Part shown: piece by piece, positions 28,737 through 37,143 of the stretch
Numbering within the stretch: position 1 is the first letter of the stretch
Layout of the letters: every line of letters begins with the position of its first letter
NCBI RefSeq assembly: GCF_047237965.1
Contig: NZ_JBDFLX010000001.1
Coordinates: 3,162,001-3,226,000 of the forward strand
Origin: Noviherbaspirillum_A sp047237965
GTDB lineage: Bacteria; Pseudomonadota; Gammaproteobacteria; Burkholderiales; Burkholderiaceae_D
DNA: 64,000 bases
Direction: 5' to 3'
Program-made: the position numbers and the translations under genes
The notes under the pieces: model-generated
Told to the model about the DNA's origin: nothing
The model's input: the letters and a program-made list of their open reading frames with translations, nothing else
Databases searched by the model: none

Positions 28737-29117
28737 TTAGCGATTGCTCCAATAATCGGCTTTTTCCGCAATTACCCAGCGGACCCCGCCTTGTGGGTCG
28801 GGTAAGTCGCCTGCGTACCGGGGAATCAGATGCATGTGGAGGTGCATTACAGTTTGGCCCGCGGCTTGGCCATCATTGATGCCAATGTTGTAGCCCGCAG
28901 GGGCAAATTCTTTATCCAAATCGATTTTTGTTTTATCGAGTAGCGCAAGGAGCGCGCTTCGCTCATCCAAAGTCGTGTCAAAAAAAGACCCGATATGTCG
29001 GCGCGGAATAATCAGTGTATGTCCAGGGCTGACAGGAAATCCGTCCCGGATTGCAATTGCGAATTCATTCTCAGCGATGATTCTTGCCGTAGGCAGGGTG
29101 CAAAAGACGCAAGGCAT
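28737..29117 (-). CDS. HIT-family nucleotide hydrolase
   Basis: A 126-residue histidine-triad protein. The catalytic HLHMHLIPR matches HxHxH; an N-terminal CVFC may bind zinc, and PGHTLIIPRRHIGSF is typical. HIT enzymes hydrolyse or transfer nucleotidyl groups, for example from dinucleoside polyphosphates or AMP-conjugates. The ATG at 29117 is preferred to a TTG at 29126. It lies directly upstream of the HNH gene with a 2-nt gap, so they are probably translated together. A signal-processing or adduct-removing role beside a nuclease is conceivable. Confidence 0.88.
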   Translation of the reverse strand: MPCVFCTLPTARIIAENEFAIAIRDGFPVSPGHTLIIPRRHIGSFFDTTLDERSALLALLDKTKIDLDKEFAPAGYNIGINDGQAAGQTVMHLHMHLIPRYAGDLPDPQGGVRWVIAEKADYWSNR

Positions 29118-29549
29118 GGCATGCAATTTGGTTGAAGAGGGTGAATAAGTTACTGACGTAAAAACTGCATTTTCTCATTGTCGAGTACGGAATCCATTTC
29201 CCATGCCACAACTTCTATAAAGCGCAATTCCTCTTACGAGCAAGTATAGCTACGGCAATGCTTTCACAGATTCCTTGACTCGTTCCACATTGCCCGGTAC
29301 TACGTTGATTTGGAACGCGCCCACCTGAGCTATCGAACGAGCTGCGGAATGGCACTCCATGATTTATGCCAAGGAATAGCGCTATGTGATGGGGGACATG
29401 ACCTGCGCTTTAGCGAGCTTGTCGCAGCGGGCCCTGTCCACCACGGCATAACGTTCGAGCAGAAATCATTTTCTTGAGTGACGGTTTACGAGCACTGAAT
29501 TTCATGGTTCCTCTCCTGGGCACGGCGGTTGCCGATAAAGCGTCCAGCG
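29118..29549. other. Intergenic region
   Basis: About 430 bp with no gene, RNA or clear repeat. It must carry the promoter of the HIT-HNH pair; none is obvious. It borders the broken nuclease fragment. Confidence 0.4.
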
Positions 29550-29798
29550 CTAATTTTTAACATTAACGCCCGGAAGGAACTCAATTTCAGTGCGGGGAAC
29601 CAGCTCGCCATATGGAATGGGACGTCCAGCACGTGCCTCGTTCGTGTTTTCAATCCAATGGGCCCAGGCTCGACCTGTCGTCGCGTCATAAACAAGCTTA
29701 TATAAATATTTCGGTACCCAGGCCTTTCCCGGAGCAATCGTCTTCGGCGTCCCATCAAATACCGGGCCGGTAATGACGTACACATCACCCTTCGCAAC
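29550..29798 (-). pseudogene. C-terminal fragment of a secreted DNA/RNA non-specific endonuclease
   Basis: About 80 codons matching the last third of the complete nuclease at 49800-50558: VYVITGPVF, APGKAWVPKYLYKLVYDATT, GRAWAHWIENTNEARAGRP and EFLPG align almost residue for residue. The signal peptide and the DRGHMAP active site are missing. Upstream of the homology the frame runs into a 54-bp repeat (29799-29852), so the break lies there. The matching N-terminal half lies on the other strand at 48265-48645, which suggests a rearrangement. It is not functional by itself. Confidence 0.85.
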
Positions 29799-29852
29799 GG
29801 GTCGGAAACGGCCCTTGCCAAACTTACGGTATCGGCCATAAGCGGTCGTTCA
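29799..29852 (+). repeat. Interspersed repeat, copy 1
   Basis: A 54-bp segment 87% identical (47 of 54) to 39235-39288. Shared blocks include GCCCTTGCCAAACTT and CGGTATCGGCCA. It abuts the break in the nuclease fragment. Both copies lie in the same orientation and flank the Qat and integron block. Confidence 0.75.
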
Positions 29853-29907
29853 ACTCATCGCTTCTATATCTGCTTCAGGGCGGGAGTTGTCGTCCAGTCC
29901 GTGTTCC

Positions 29908-30672
29908 TCAGCGACTCAATAGTCCAGAAAGATTGCGCAAAATCAGGGGCGCCATTACTGATGGATTGAGTCCTTTGATCAAAGCCAAATTGATCACCGT
30001 GTCAGCGACTGCTTGAGGACGCACGGCTACTCCATTGCTCTGCACAAAGGGGCCATCAGTCTCGGTCAGAATGCGTTCAACGGGCAATTGCTCGACCAAC
30101 GCACGGTGACGAGGTCCCTTAAGCATTTCCGAGTTAACTGAAAAATAGCAGCCGAGGTCGATCGCACGCCTCGCCTCGGACAGGGAACCTGTAAACCAAT
30201 GCAGCACTACCCGGCCTCGTCCGAGCGGTAGACTTTTCTCGACATGTCCCAGCACCTTCGACGCTGATCGAACGCTGTGTACGGTCAAAACCTTGTCACC
30301 GTGTTCGGCACACGCCCTCAGCACACGCTCAAATACGCGCTCCTGTGCCGCAAAACTCTTGTAGAACCGCGGACTCGCATCTAGGCCGACTTCTCCGACG
30401 TACCTGGTCTCGCTCAAGAGGCTCTCAAAAAGTGCGATCTCCGATTCTCGCTCGCCAACGAGTTGTGGGTGCAGCCCCAAGGCAACGCGAACGTGCTTGG
30501 CGTGCGCGGCCATGTCCCGATTCCGAGCCCACGCCTTCGGCGTGGTCGTAACGGTCAACGTCGCGACGCCCTCTCGATCGCATTCCTCGATCAGTGCGGC
30601 GTGGTCTGGGTAAAGGTCAAGGTGACAGTGGAAATCGACCCAATTGGGCTTTACAGGGGCCGTCGCGTTCAC
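29908..30672 (-). CDS. qatD: Qat anti-phage system TatD-like nuclease QatD
   Basis: A 254-residue TatD-family metal-dependent hydrolase. Metal ligands are visible: H15 and H17 (FHCHLD), Glu in VGEVGLD, His in TVHSV and LHWFTG, and Asp in TETDGP. In the four-gene Qat system this is the TatD-like component. It begins with GTG at 30672, overlapping the qatC stop by 4 nt (GTGA), and is the last gene of the leftward operon. Taken alone it could be a housekeeping TatD DNase. The neighbours make QatD the better call. Confidence 0.9.
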   Translation of the reverse strand: MNATAPVKPNWVDFHCHLDLYPDHAALIEECDREGVATLTVTTTPKAWARNRDMAAHAKHVRVALGLHPQLVGERESEIALFESLLSETRYVGEVGLDASPRFYKSFAAQERVFERVLRACAEHGDKVLTVHSVRSASKVLGHVEKSLPLGRGRVVLHWFTGSLSEARRAIDLGCYFSVNSEMLKGPRHRALVEQLPVERILTETDGPFVQSNGVAVRPQAVADTVINLALIKGLNPSVMAPLILRNLSGLLSR

Positions 30673-32042
30673 AGAGGCTCTGCCCTCACGCCTTCGAGGA
30701 GCCGGGCAACCTCCTCGAGACCCGCGGCATAGACATTCATATAGGCGGGAAGCTCGTTGGGGTGATCGGAAAGCGGCCCCGGCCTATGAATGTCGAAGCG
30801 CGCACGTTCCGGCCGTGAGCGCAACCGCGAGATTGCGAGTTGGAACGACCGGACATGGTTGCCCTCGGCCCGCTCGGAATCGAGGACCTGCGCATGTAGA
30901 TCCGGAACTTGATATGGCGTGTCATCGTCGATTCTGCCTTCTAGGAGCGAAGCTCGACGGATCAGGCACGGCACGCAGTATCCACAATGCTTGGGCTGGC
31001 GTTGACTCTCTTCTTTTGCGAACCGTGTCTTCCCCGGCGACGAGCAGGACATGGTGTTCTTCGCCTGCGTTGCCAGAAATTCGCGCTCAGCGCATCCGAG
31101 CGCCATTTGGCCCTTGGTCATCAGACCGTACCGGTTGTGCAAACGTGAGCGAAGACCAAGCCTACTTATAAGTTCGTTCACGCGCGCCATGTAGAAGGGA
31201 TGCGTGGTCCGGGTACTCAGCGCCCCGAGCCGAAGAGGGTCGAGTGGAACGTTCAATGAAATCAGGCCGTTCTCCGGCACGTGGATCGTCACGTCGTCAC
31301 CCACTGCATCGGCGGCAAGGGCAGCCAGCGCAAAGAACATGAAGGAGCGGCCGCGGAGCGTGTCCTCGACCGGAGACTCGTCGACGGTATCCTTGGGGAA
31401 GCCGACTCGGGCCCGAATGTGGCTGAATTCGGCTTCGGCATATTTGGCCTTGAGAGCCTCGGCGCAGATCGTCTGGTGCTGACTGGTAATGCCATCCCAG
31501 TAGTGACTCACTAGCAAAGGCGTTTCGGCAGCTGCGAACAAGTCGACCGCGCCGATGAAGCTGTCGAGCCCACCCGAAAAAAGACACACGCAAGTGGGAT
31601 TCGCTGTTCGAAGGCTTTCGGTTGGCGGCACAAGAATTCCTCGTGAGCTTGGTCGCGCTCGGAATCGAAGGGTCCATTTGTCTCCGGTCAAAAAATCAAG
31701 CGTCGTATGCAGGAGAGGCGTGACGGCCTCCCAGAGTGTCGGCTCCACCACCGGCACGCTGATTTCGATTTCTCGCGTCCAGCCGTCCTGTGCTTCTGTC
31801 TCGCGAGAAATTCGCGTGTCCGCCGCGGTGACGGTCGCTGCGAGCAAGGCGAAATCAACAGCTCGCTCGCTCGGTGACAGGCCAAGCGCATCGAGCTGCT
31901 CAAGCGCTTGCCCAAGGCCGAAGCCCAACCGCTCATAGCTATCGAGGAAGTCGATCTCTGTGACGTGAGCCTCAGGGCGAGCGGGTGTAACGGGTGCATC
32001 GTCGGACGCCCCCAGTCTGCTCACCAAGGTATGTTGCCTCAT
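30669..32042 (-). CDS. qatC: Qat anti-phage system QueC-like protein QatC
   Basis: A 457-residue protein with a QueC-like nucleotide-modifying domain. The PP-loop ATP motif SGGLDS lies at residues 156-161, and a zinc-type CGYCVPC is near residue 365. True QueC makes preQ0 for queuosine; the N-terminal extension of 150 residues and the context show that this is the Qat homologue, which may modify a protein or nucleic acid with a 7-deazapurine-type chemistry. It overlaps qatB and qatD by 4 nt each. Confidence 0.92.
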   Translation of the reverse strand: MRQHTLVSRLGASDDAPVTPARPEAHVTEIDFLDSYERLGFGLGQALEQLDALGLSPSERAVDFALLAATVTAADTRISRETEAQDGWTREIEISVPVVEPTLWEAVTPLLHTTLDFLTGDKWTLRFRARPSSRGILVPPTESLRTANPTCVCLFSGGLDSFIGAVDLFAAAETPLLVSHYWDGITSQHQTICAEALKAKYAEAEFSHIRARVGFPKDTVDESPVEDTLRGRSFMFFALAALAADAVGDDVTIHVPENGLISLNVPLDPLRLGALSTRTTHPFYMARVNELISRLGLRSRLHNRYGLMTKGQMALGCAEREFLATQAKNTMSCSSPGKTRFAKEESQRQPKHCGYCVPCLIRRASLLEGRIDDDTPYQVPDLHAQVLDSERAEGNHVRSFQLAISRLRSRPERARFDIHRPGPLSDHPNELPAYMNVYAAGLEEVARLLEGVRAEPL

Positions 32043-32911
32043 TGCGCATCCTCTCCTGCGTCGGCGATCAATTGAAAAGCAGCCTCATAGATCTCATTGG
32101 ATCTCTGCTCGACCTCCCGGTCCGTCAACTGATCGACACCTGTCAACAACCCGGAAAGATGGGCCCTGCAACAACCGTTGATGAAGTCCCGAAGTTGTTC
32201 GTGGGTTCGCTCAACCGACTCCACGTCAGCGGCGAGCGTGATGCCGCGAGATCCGATGTCGGCAATCACTCGCCCTTCGATCGATAGCGAGACGAAATCA
32301 AGGAAAAATTCGCGCAACTGCTCGGGCGTGAGCTGACCAAATTCAGCCGGGCCTGCACCGTCGAGATTGCCAATCGCCTCGAGCATCGCTTGCCTCGAAA
32401 TGGCTTCATCGATGGCTCCGCCCGGTGGGCAAAGGAACTCCAGCATGAAGAGGAAGACTTCGGTGGCCGGCCGGTCAACCATGCGATCAAGATCGAGACG
32501 ACGCAGAGTGTCCAATGCGCCGATCCGCTGGAAGTCCCTGACGACGCCCAGAAGTCTCGACCCGGTCGCTCGGGACGCCCCCATTCGTTGCGCCGCCCTG
32601 CCCGCACCACCGCTACCGCCTCCACTCACGCGACCGTTGCCGCCCCGTACATACCCGGCCAGTGCAGCGCCGAGCGTGCTGCTACTGCCATTCTTCGAGA
32701 AGCGGGTGAAGGCCGTCCTTGCCCCGGTGAGAGCGCCGCTGCCGGGCGCCTGGGACACCGAAACTCCATCGGAACCGTCTGCGCCGTCTCCACCTGCGTC
32801 ACCGCTGTCCTCGGCATCTCCATTGCCGCCTCCCGATCCGCCCGCAGGCGATTCAAGCCATGAAGGAACTAGCCCATTGGGTGGACCGCCATATCCCTTT
32901 GATGTACCCAT
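32039..32911 (-). CDS. qatB: Qat anti-phage system associated protein QatB
   Basis: A 290-residue protein of unknown biochemical role. The N-terminal third is low-complexity, rich in Gly, Ser, Ala and Asp (about residues 5-105), and the rest is helical. It includes a TGSRLLGVVRDFQRIGALDT block, typical of QatB. It has no signal or membrane segment. It starts 7 nt after qatA and overlaps qatC by 4 nt. The low-complexity N-terminus could be a substrate tail, but that is speculation. Confidence 0.88.
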   Translation of the reverse strand: MGTSKGYGGPPNGLVPSWLESPAGGSGGGNGDAEDSGDAGGDGADGSDGVSVSQAPGSGALTGARTAFTRFSKNGSSSTLGAALAGYVRGGNGRVSGGGSGGAGRAAQRMGASRATGSRLLGVVRDFQRIGALDTLRRLDLDRMVDRPATEVFLFMLEFLCPPGGAIDEAISRQAMLEAIGNLDGAGPAEFGQLTPEQLREFFLDFVSLSIEGRVIADIGSRGITLAADVESVERTHEQLRDFINGCCRAHLSGLLTGVDQLTDREVEQRSNEIYEAAFQLIADAGEDAQ

Positions 32912-32918
32912 CGATTCC

Positions 32919-34889
32919 TCAGATCTTCTTGCCCAACGACTCCATCAGAGTCGCGGCCTTCTTCAGTTTCGGGTTTTCGTCTTGCTCGCCCCAACTCTTC
33001 CGCAGGGCGTTGACGTTGTTCACAAGGGCAGCATCCTTGATGCCCGACACGAGGTTCAGTGGCCATATCCCTACCTTGGAGAGGTCCAACGACTTCGCAA
33101 ATTCCAGAACGCGCCGTCCCGTCTCTGGCCCGCGCTCGGAAAGAACGAGAAGCCCATGCATCCCCCTCGGCTCGGAACGCATGTCATCGGCTTGCAGGAT
33201 CTGGTCACTGACCGCGTTGAAGACTTCATCAACTTCCTGGGGCGAGAGATTCGCGACGTCGGTCACGCAACCTCGTGCCGCCATTTTGCCGCCCATGAGT
33301 CTGGCGACCAAGCTTTCGAGATGCGCTGACGCGGTGATCCCGCCGAGCGATCCCCGCTTGTCCCGAGTGACAAACACGTAGGGAAGGAGATCGACACCCG
33401 CGAGCGGAGGATCGATCGCAGCCCAGCCCTTGATCCATTCGTTCTTCGACCAGTCGGCAACTTCTGGTGCCTGGGCTTTCGGTGCGGCCGCCTTCGTTGC
33501 CGACTTCTTGCCGACGGATTCAGGCGTTGCTTCCGAACTTTGGGCCTCTACAGCAGGCTCCCCTCTGCTGTTCTTAATGCTTTGCTCGAACTGCGCAAGG
33601 GCCTCGGGCTTGCCGCCTTCCACCGTCGCCAACTGGGCGAGTTGCTTGTAGAAGTCAGGATAAAAACGCTCTGCGAGCATGATCTTTCCGAGGATGATGA
33701 GCTTGACGTCACCACCGAAGCCGCGCTCCTCGGCGATGGCCTGGCGGAGCATCATCGAATTCAGGAATCTCTTGATCTGTCGTGGATTGCCATGCGTTCC
33801 TTCCGTCAGCAATCTCGTCAGATGCGTGCTGATCAACTGAGCTTGCCTCACCTCCGTCGGCACCGGCTCGCCCACAGCTTCCGTCACCGCCCGGGCATCC
33901 AGCCCGCGGCTTTGCCATGGTCGCTTCATATCCTCGCGAGCGACTGCCAGCAGCTTTTTGAAGCGCGGGTCCTCGGACGTGAGCGCGAGCTCGGCAAGTA
34001 GGAGCGTGATGTACACTCGTGTCTCGGCCACGCCCAGCGCGGGGACCCGAAATGGAACCTGGATCAGTTTTTCGAGGTAGTTCCTTGGGTAACTGACTGG
34101 GCCGGTGCTGGGCGGGAGATCTGGGAAATGTTCCTTCACCGCGTACTCGATCATGAGTTCGTCGGCGCCGATCACAAAGGCCGTGCGATCCACCATCAGG
34201 AAAAGGCGGATCGTCTCGAGAGTCGCGATGGCCGTCTTTGGGAGGCACCGGTCGAGGTCGTCGACGATCACGACCAGTCGATCCAGTTCGGCTGCCTTGA
34301 GCAACTCCTCGAATTCGTTACGGAACTCGTGCATATGGGCAGGAAGGCGATCGGCGTCTTTCGGAGAATCCTTGACGAACTCCTTGGCTTGGGCCGCCAC
34401 GCCCTTCAAATCCTCGACAGAGATGTGGTCCTCGGGCTTTGCCAGAAAGGCCGTGACCGTGTCGACAACACCCCGTACCTGATCTAGGGTTGGGATACCT
34501 GTGGCGGCAGTGAATACAAGACCACCGGCCCTGTGCGCCATCTTGAGCCAGTCCACGCGCCGTAGGACTTTCTTGGCTGCGTCGGCCACCTTCGTCGAGG
34601 CTGGCCGGGCGCGACGAAGCTCTTCTACGATTGTCTCGATGACGACCGTCTTGGCATCTTCGAAACCTTCGAATGTCCAGCCGTTGAACCACAGGCAGAG
34701 AACACGCTCCTCATCGTTGAACGCGGCCTCCGTCATCTTCAGGACGCTAGATTTTCCGGCGCCCCAGTCTCCATGGACTCCGATGGTGATCGGGGCGACT
34801 GGGGTCTCGCGAATGAAACGGACTACCGTTCTCGCGATGGCTTCGTAGTACAAGAGATCTGTCGCTGTCTCGCGGTCGTTGAGAAACAT
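32919..34889 (-). CDS. qatA: Qat anti-phage system KAP-family ATPase QatA
   Basis: A 656-residue KAP-type P-loop NTPase. Walker A GDWGAGKS is at residues 40-47 and the Walker B region is RLVVIVDDLDRCLP. As in other KAP proteins, a helical insertion lies between them (about 95-190). It is the first gene of the qatABCD operon and is likely the sensor or motor. The ATG at 34889 (MFLNDRETATDLLYYEAIAR) is where the family begins; the frame to 35000 is not credible. Confidence 0.92.
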   Translation of the reverse strand: MFLNDRETATDLLYYEAIARTVVRFIRETPVAPITIGVHGDWGAGKSSVLKMTEAAFNDEERVLCLWFNGWTFEGFEDAKTVVIETIVEELRRARPASTKVADAAKKVLRRVDWLKMAHRAGGLVFTAATGIPTLDQVRGVVDTVTAFLAKPEDHISVEDLKGVAAQAKEFVKDSPKDADRLPAHMHEFRNEFEELLKAAELDRLVVIVDDLDRCLPKTAIATLETIRLFLMVDRTAFVIGADELMIEYAVKEHFPDLPPSTGPVSYPRNYLEKLIQVPFRVPALGVAETRVYITLLLAELALTSEDPRFKKLLAVAREDMKRPWQSRGLDARAVTEAVGEPVPTEVRQAQLISTHLTRLLTEGTHGNPRQIKRFLNSMMLRQAIAEERGFGGDVKLIILGKIMLAERFYPDFYKQLAQLATVEGGKPEALAQFEQSIKNSRGEPAVEAQSSEATPESVGKKSATKAAAPKAQAPEVADWSKNEWIKGWAAIDPPLAGVDLLPYVFVTRDKRGSLGGITASAHLESLVARLMGGKMAARGCVTDVANLSPQEVDEVFNAVSDQILQADDMRSEPRGMHGLLVLSERGPETGRRVLEFAKSLDLSKVGIWPLNLVSGIKDAALVNNVNALRKSWGEQDENPKLKKAATLMESLGKKI

Positions 34890-35206
34890 TGGCGTATCTG
34901 TGTTTGGGAAGCTATGTGGTCGATAGGGGTTTAGCCGCCCCCGATCAAGCGAGGGAGGAAACTGGCCGGGTGCGACAGTTCTCAAGGAATGGATCACCAC
35001 GTTACATTAATACACGTCGAGATTCAATGGAATCTGAGGCAGTGAAGCACGCCCCCAACTGGGACCCCTACAACGTCGACTATCGCGCGGGATGTTTGCT
35101 CGCCTAAGGGGCCTTAGTCGGTTGCGTAGCAGTCGGATTTGGCGCATCGAAGGCTATCGGCTACCGATGCAAAGCAGTCATTGAGAACGAATTTGCGAAG
35201 GACTGT

Positions 35207-35350
35207 TTCCGTGGGATGGTGCACACCATGCCAGCAGATGAACCAACGCGCCCAATACCCGTAATTCTGCTCTATACGCAGGCTGTATTGCATGTACCGC
35301 AGGCGCGCTCGCAGTCGGTCCAACAGGCGCGTGGCGTTCAGACCCGGCCT
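35207..35350 (-). pseudogene. intI: Integron integrase IntI, N-terminal remnant
   Basis: About 44 codons match the N-terminal SAM-like domain of IntI tyrosine recombinases: TRLLDRLRARLRYMQYSLRI, then EQNYGYWARWFICWHGVHHP. Homology stops near 35207 and the frame ends at 35114 in unrelated residues. The whole catalytic domain (RHRRY residues) is lost. No ATG lies between the LexA box and the homologous part, so the start may be gone too. Its orientation, divergent from the cassettes with the LexA box and attI between, is that of a genuine integron. Confidence 0.87.
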
Positions 35351-35375
35351 GTGTGGTTTGTCGGTTGTGTTAATA

Positions 35376-35391
35376 CTGTACCTAAATACAG
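35376..35391 (-). promoter_or_regulatory. LexA box in the intI promoter
   Basis: CTGTACCTAAATACAG is a perfect CTGT-N8-ACAG SOS box just upstream of the intI remnant. Integron integrases are known to be SOS-controlled through such a site. It survives although the gene is destroyed. Confidence 0.8.
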
Positions 35392-35446
35392 CATATGGAC
35401 GGCAGCACCTGTTCTCAAGCGGCTTGCAGCCGTCTCCAGACTTGGT

Positions 35447-35473
35447 GTTAAATCGCAACGTTCCATGTTAAGT
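35447..35473 (+). other. Candidate attI recombination site
   Basis: Two consensus GTTRRRY core sites, GTTAAAT (35447-35453) and GTTAAGT (35467-35473), lie between the intI promoter and the first cassette gene. The second is the likelier cassette junction. Position supports attI; sequence alone cannot prove it. Confidence 0.5.
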
Positions 35474-35520
35474 TGCCATTTTGCGATTTATAACAAGTTA
35501 TACAACATCAGGCCGCTACT

Positions 35521-36582
35521 ATGAAATCTAAACGAATTTTTGTAAGCCATGCGGTGAAAGACAAGACCCTGGCTGACGCTCTAGTCGATCTTCTTGAGAC
35601 GGGCACAGAAATATCTTCGGATGATATTTTTTGCTCTTCTCTGGAAGGCTTAGGGATTCCCAGCGGCCAGGACTTTATCACTTACATAAAGAGCCAAATC
35701 CAGCACCCTGAAGCTGTAATTCTCCTACTTAGTGAAAATTATTTTGCAAGCCAATTTTGCCTTTGCGAGCTTGGTGCTGCATGGGCCATGAGTCACAAAG
35801 CATATCCGTTGTTAGTCCCGCCACTAAAATATGCCGATGTAAAGGGAGTTCTTCTTTCAACGCAAGTAGACAAGATTGATAACGACAGCGACCTAGATCG
35901 TTTTTACGAAAATCTTAATGGAGAACTAGCCCTCACATCCACAAACATAGCCCGCTGGGGAGCAAAGAAGAGGCAATTTCTGAAGAAACTGCCAGATATC
36001 CTGTCGTCATTGGAGAAGCCAACTACCGTCAACCTAAAAGACTACGAAAGTTTAAAGACGGAGCACGACTCAAGTATTGCGCTCCAAGATGAATACGAAG
36101 ACGAAATTTCAAAGCTTAGAGCCTTGATCAAGGAACTTGAAGGCTGCAAAGACGCATCCGAAGTTAAGAAAATCAAGCGCGAACATTTGAGCGGCATGAG
36201 TGCACTCTCAGAAGAGTTGGAGGCGTTTAAGCAGGCGGTACGAAGCCTCCCACCAATCGTAGTCTACATAATGTTCAGGCACTATACGGGCGTTCCATCT
36301 AAGTTCAATCCGTGGACAGAAAAGCAAGCAAACCAAGATGCTGGAAGTGCAACAGAAGATGGCTACCTTAAGTTCGATGATGGATTCGAACTCAATCTGG
36401 ATGATCCAAAGGTTAAGAGAGCTTCATCCGCTCTTTGTAAGCTTGACAGATATATCGACGGCAAAGTATCAGACGAGGTTCTCTTGGAATTTGAGGAGGA
36501 ATCCCAGTATCAACTATCCCTTTCGAACAGGCGGCTATGGAAAGACCATTTTTGCGATCAAATATCGAGGTACTTTGCATAA
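35521..36582 (+). CDS. TIR-domain protein (integron cassette 1)
   Basis: A 353-residue protein with an N-terminal TIR domain (about 1-150): RIFVSHAVKDK, then CLCELGAAW with the candidate catalytic Glu83 of NAD-cleaving TIRs. A predicted coiled coil follows (about 185-240, with EDEISKLRALIKELEGC), then a C-terminal domain I do not recognise. Bacterial TIR proteins often deplete NAD during phage infection. As the first cassette it sits where expression from the integron promoter is strongest. The gene is AT-richer than the chromosome. The stop codon lies inside the start of its attC. Confidence 0.88.
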   Translation: MKSKRIFVSHAVKDKTLADALVDLLETGTEISSDDIFCSSLEGLGIPSGQDFITYIKSQIQHPEAVILLLSENYFASQFCLCELGAAWAMSHKAYPLLVPPLKYADVKGVLLSTQVDKIDNDSDLDRFYENLNGELALTSTNIARWGAKKRQFLKKLPDILSSLEKPTTVNLKDYESLKTEHDSSIALQDEYEDEISKLRALIKELEGCKDASEVKKIKREHLSGMSALSEELEAFKQAVRSLPPIVVYIMFRHYTGVPSKFNPWTEKQANQDAGSATEDGYLKFDDGFELNLDDPKVKRASSALCKLDRYIDGKVSDEVLLEFEEESQYQLSLSNRRLWKDHFCDQISRYFA

Positions 36583-36648
36583 CATGGCGGTCCGCACGGA
36601 CGCTCCGCCGATAAAGCTGGCTCCGCGGCGGTTACCTCTACGTTAGGC
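36577..36648 (+). other. attC site of cassette 1
   Basis: 72 bp from GCATAAC (R'') to GTTAGGC (R'). Inside, GGT pairs with ACC and CCGCCG with CGGCGG, giving the expected imperfect hairpin. It overlaps the TIR gene stop. Confidence 0.75.
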
Positions 36649-36693
36649 CGCACACACGCTTCACGGCCACCATCAATTTCCACGAGGAGCAGC

Positions 36694-37035
36694 ATGGCCA
36701 AATACCTGATCTCTTTTCCAAGCGCGGCAATGGTTGTGCCCGATGGCGAATGGAGAGCGGTAGGCCGCGACGCGCACGCTGTGATTGAGGAGGCGAAGAC
36801 CGCCGGCGTCTATGTCTTTGGGGGCGGCATAGACGAGAGCGTATCTCCCGTACTCGTCTCGGCCAATGGGACGTTTAAAGAGGGAGGCTATCCGTGGGCG
36901 CCCCCACTCAACGGAGGTTTCACTGTGTTGGAACTGCCTTCGCGCGACGAGGCCATCGCGTGGGCGGCGCGTATCGCCAAGGCCTGTCGGTGCGACCAAG
37001 AACTTCGCGTCTTTGGGTTCGACCCTCATTCCTGA
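36694..37035 (+). CDS. YCII-related protein (integron cassette 2)
   Basis: A 113-residue protein with a ferredoxin-like YCII/DGPF-type fold: MAKYLISFPSAAM, then GVYVFGGGIDESV and GFTVLELPSRDEAIAWAARI. Small YCII-related proteins are common integron cassette genes. The activity is unknown; relatives have been compared with dehalogenase-like or muconolactone isomerase folds. GAGGAGC precedes the ATG. It lies wholly between two attC sites. Confidence 0.8.
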   Translation: MAKYLISFPSAAMVVPDGEWRAVGRDAHAVIEEAKTAGVYVFGGGIDESVSPVLVSANGTFKEGGYPWAPPLNGGFTVLELPSRDEAIAWAARIAKACRCDQELRVFGFDPHS

Positions 37036-37064
37036 GGGGACAAAGAAATGACGCAGAAAGTGCG

Positions 37065-37125
37065 GCTTGACAATTCATTCAAGCCGACGCCGCTTCGCGG
37101 CGTGGCTTAATTCAGGCGTTCGTTA
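37065..37125 (+). other. attC site of cassette 2 (59-base-element type)
   Basis: Close to the classical 59-base element: the core CAAGCCGACGCCGCTTCGCG flanked by AATTC and GGCTTAATTC. GACGCCGC pairs with GCGGCGT. The right core reads GTTCGTT instead of GTTRRRY, so it may recombine poorly or be decayed. Confidence 0.8.
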
Positions 37126-37143
37126 TATGTAAAGGGAGCGATA

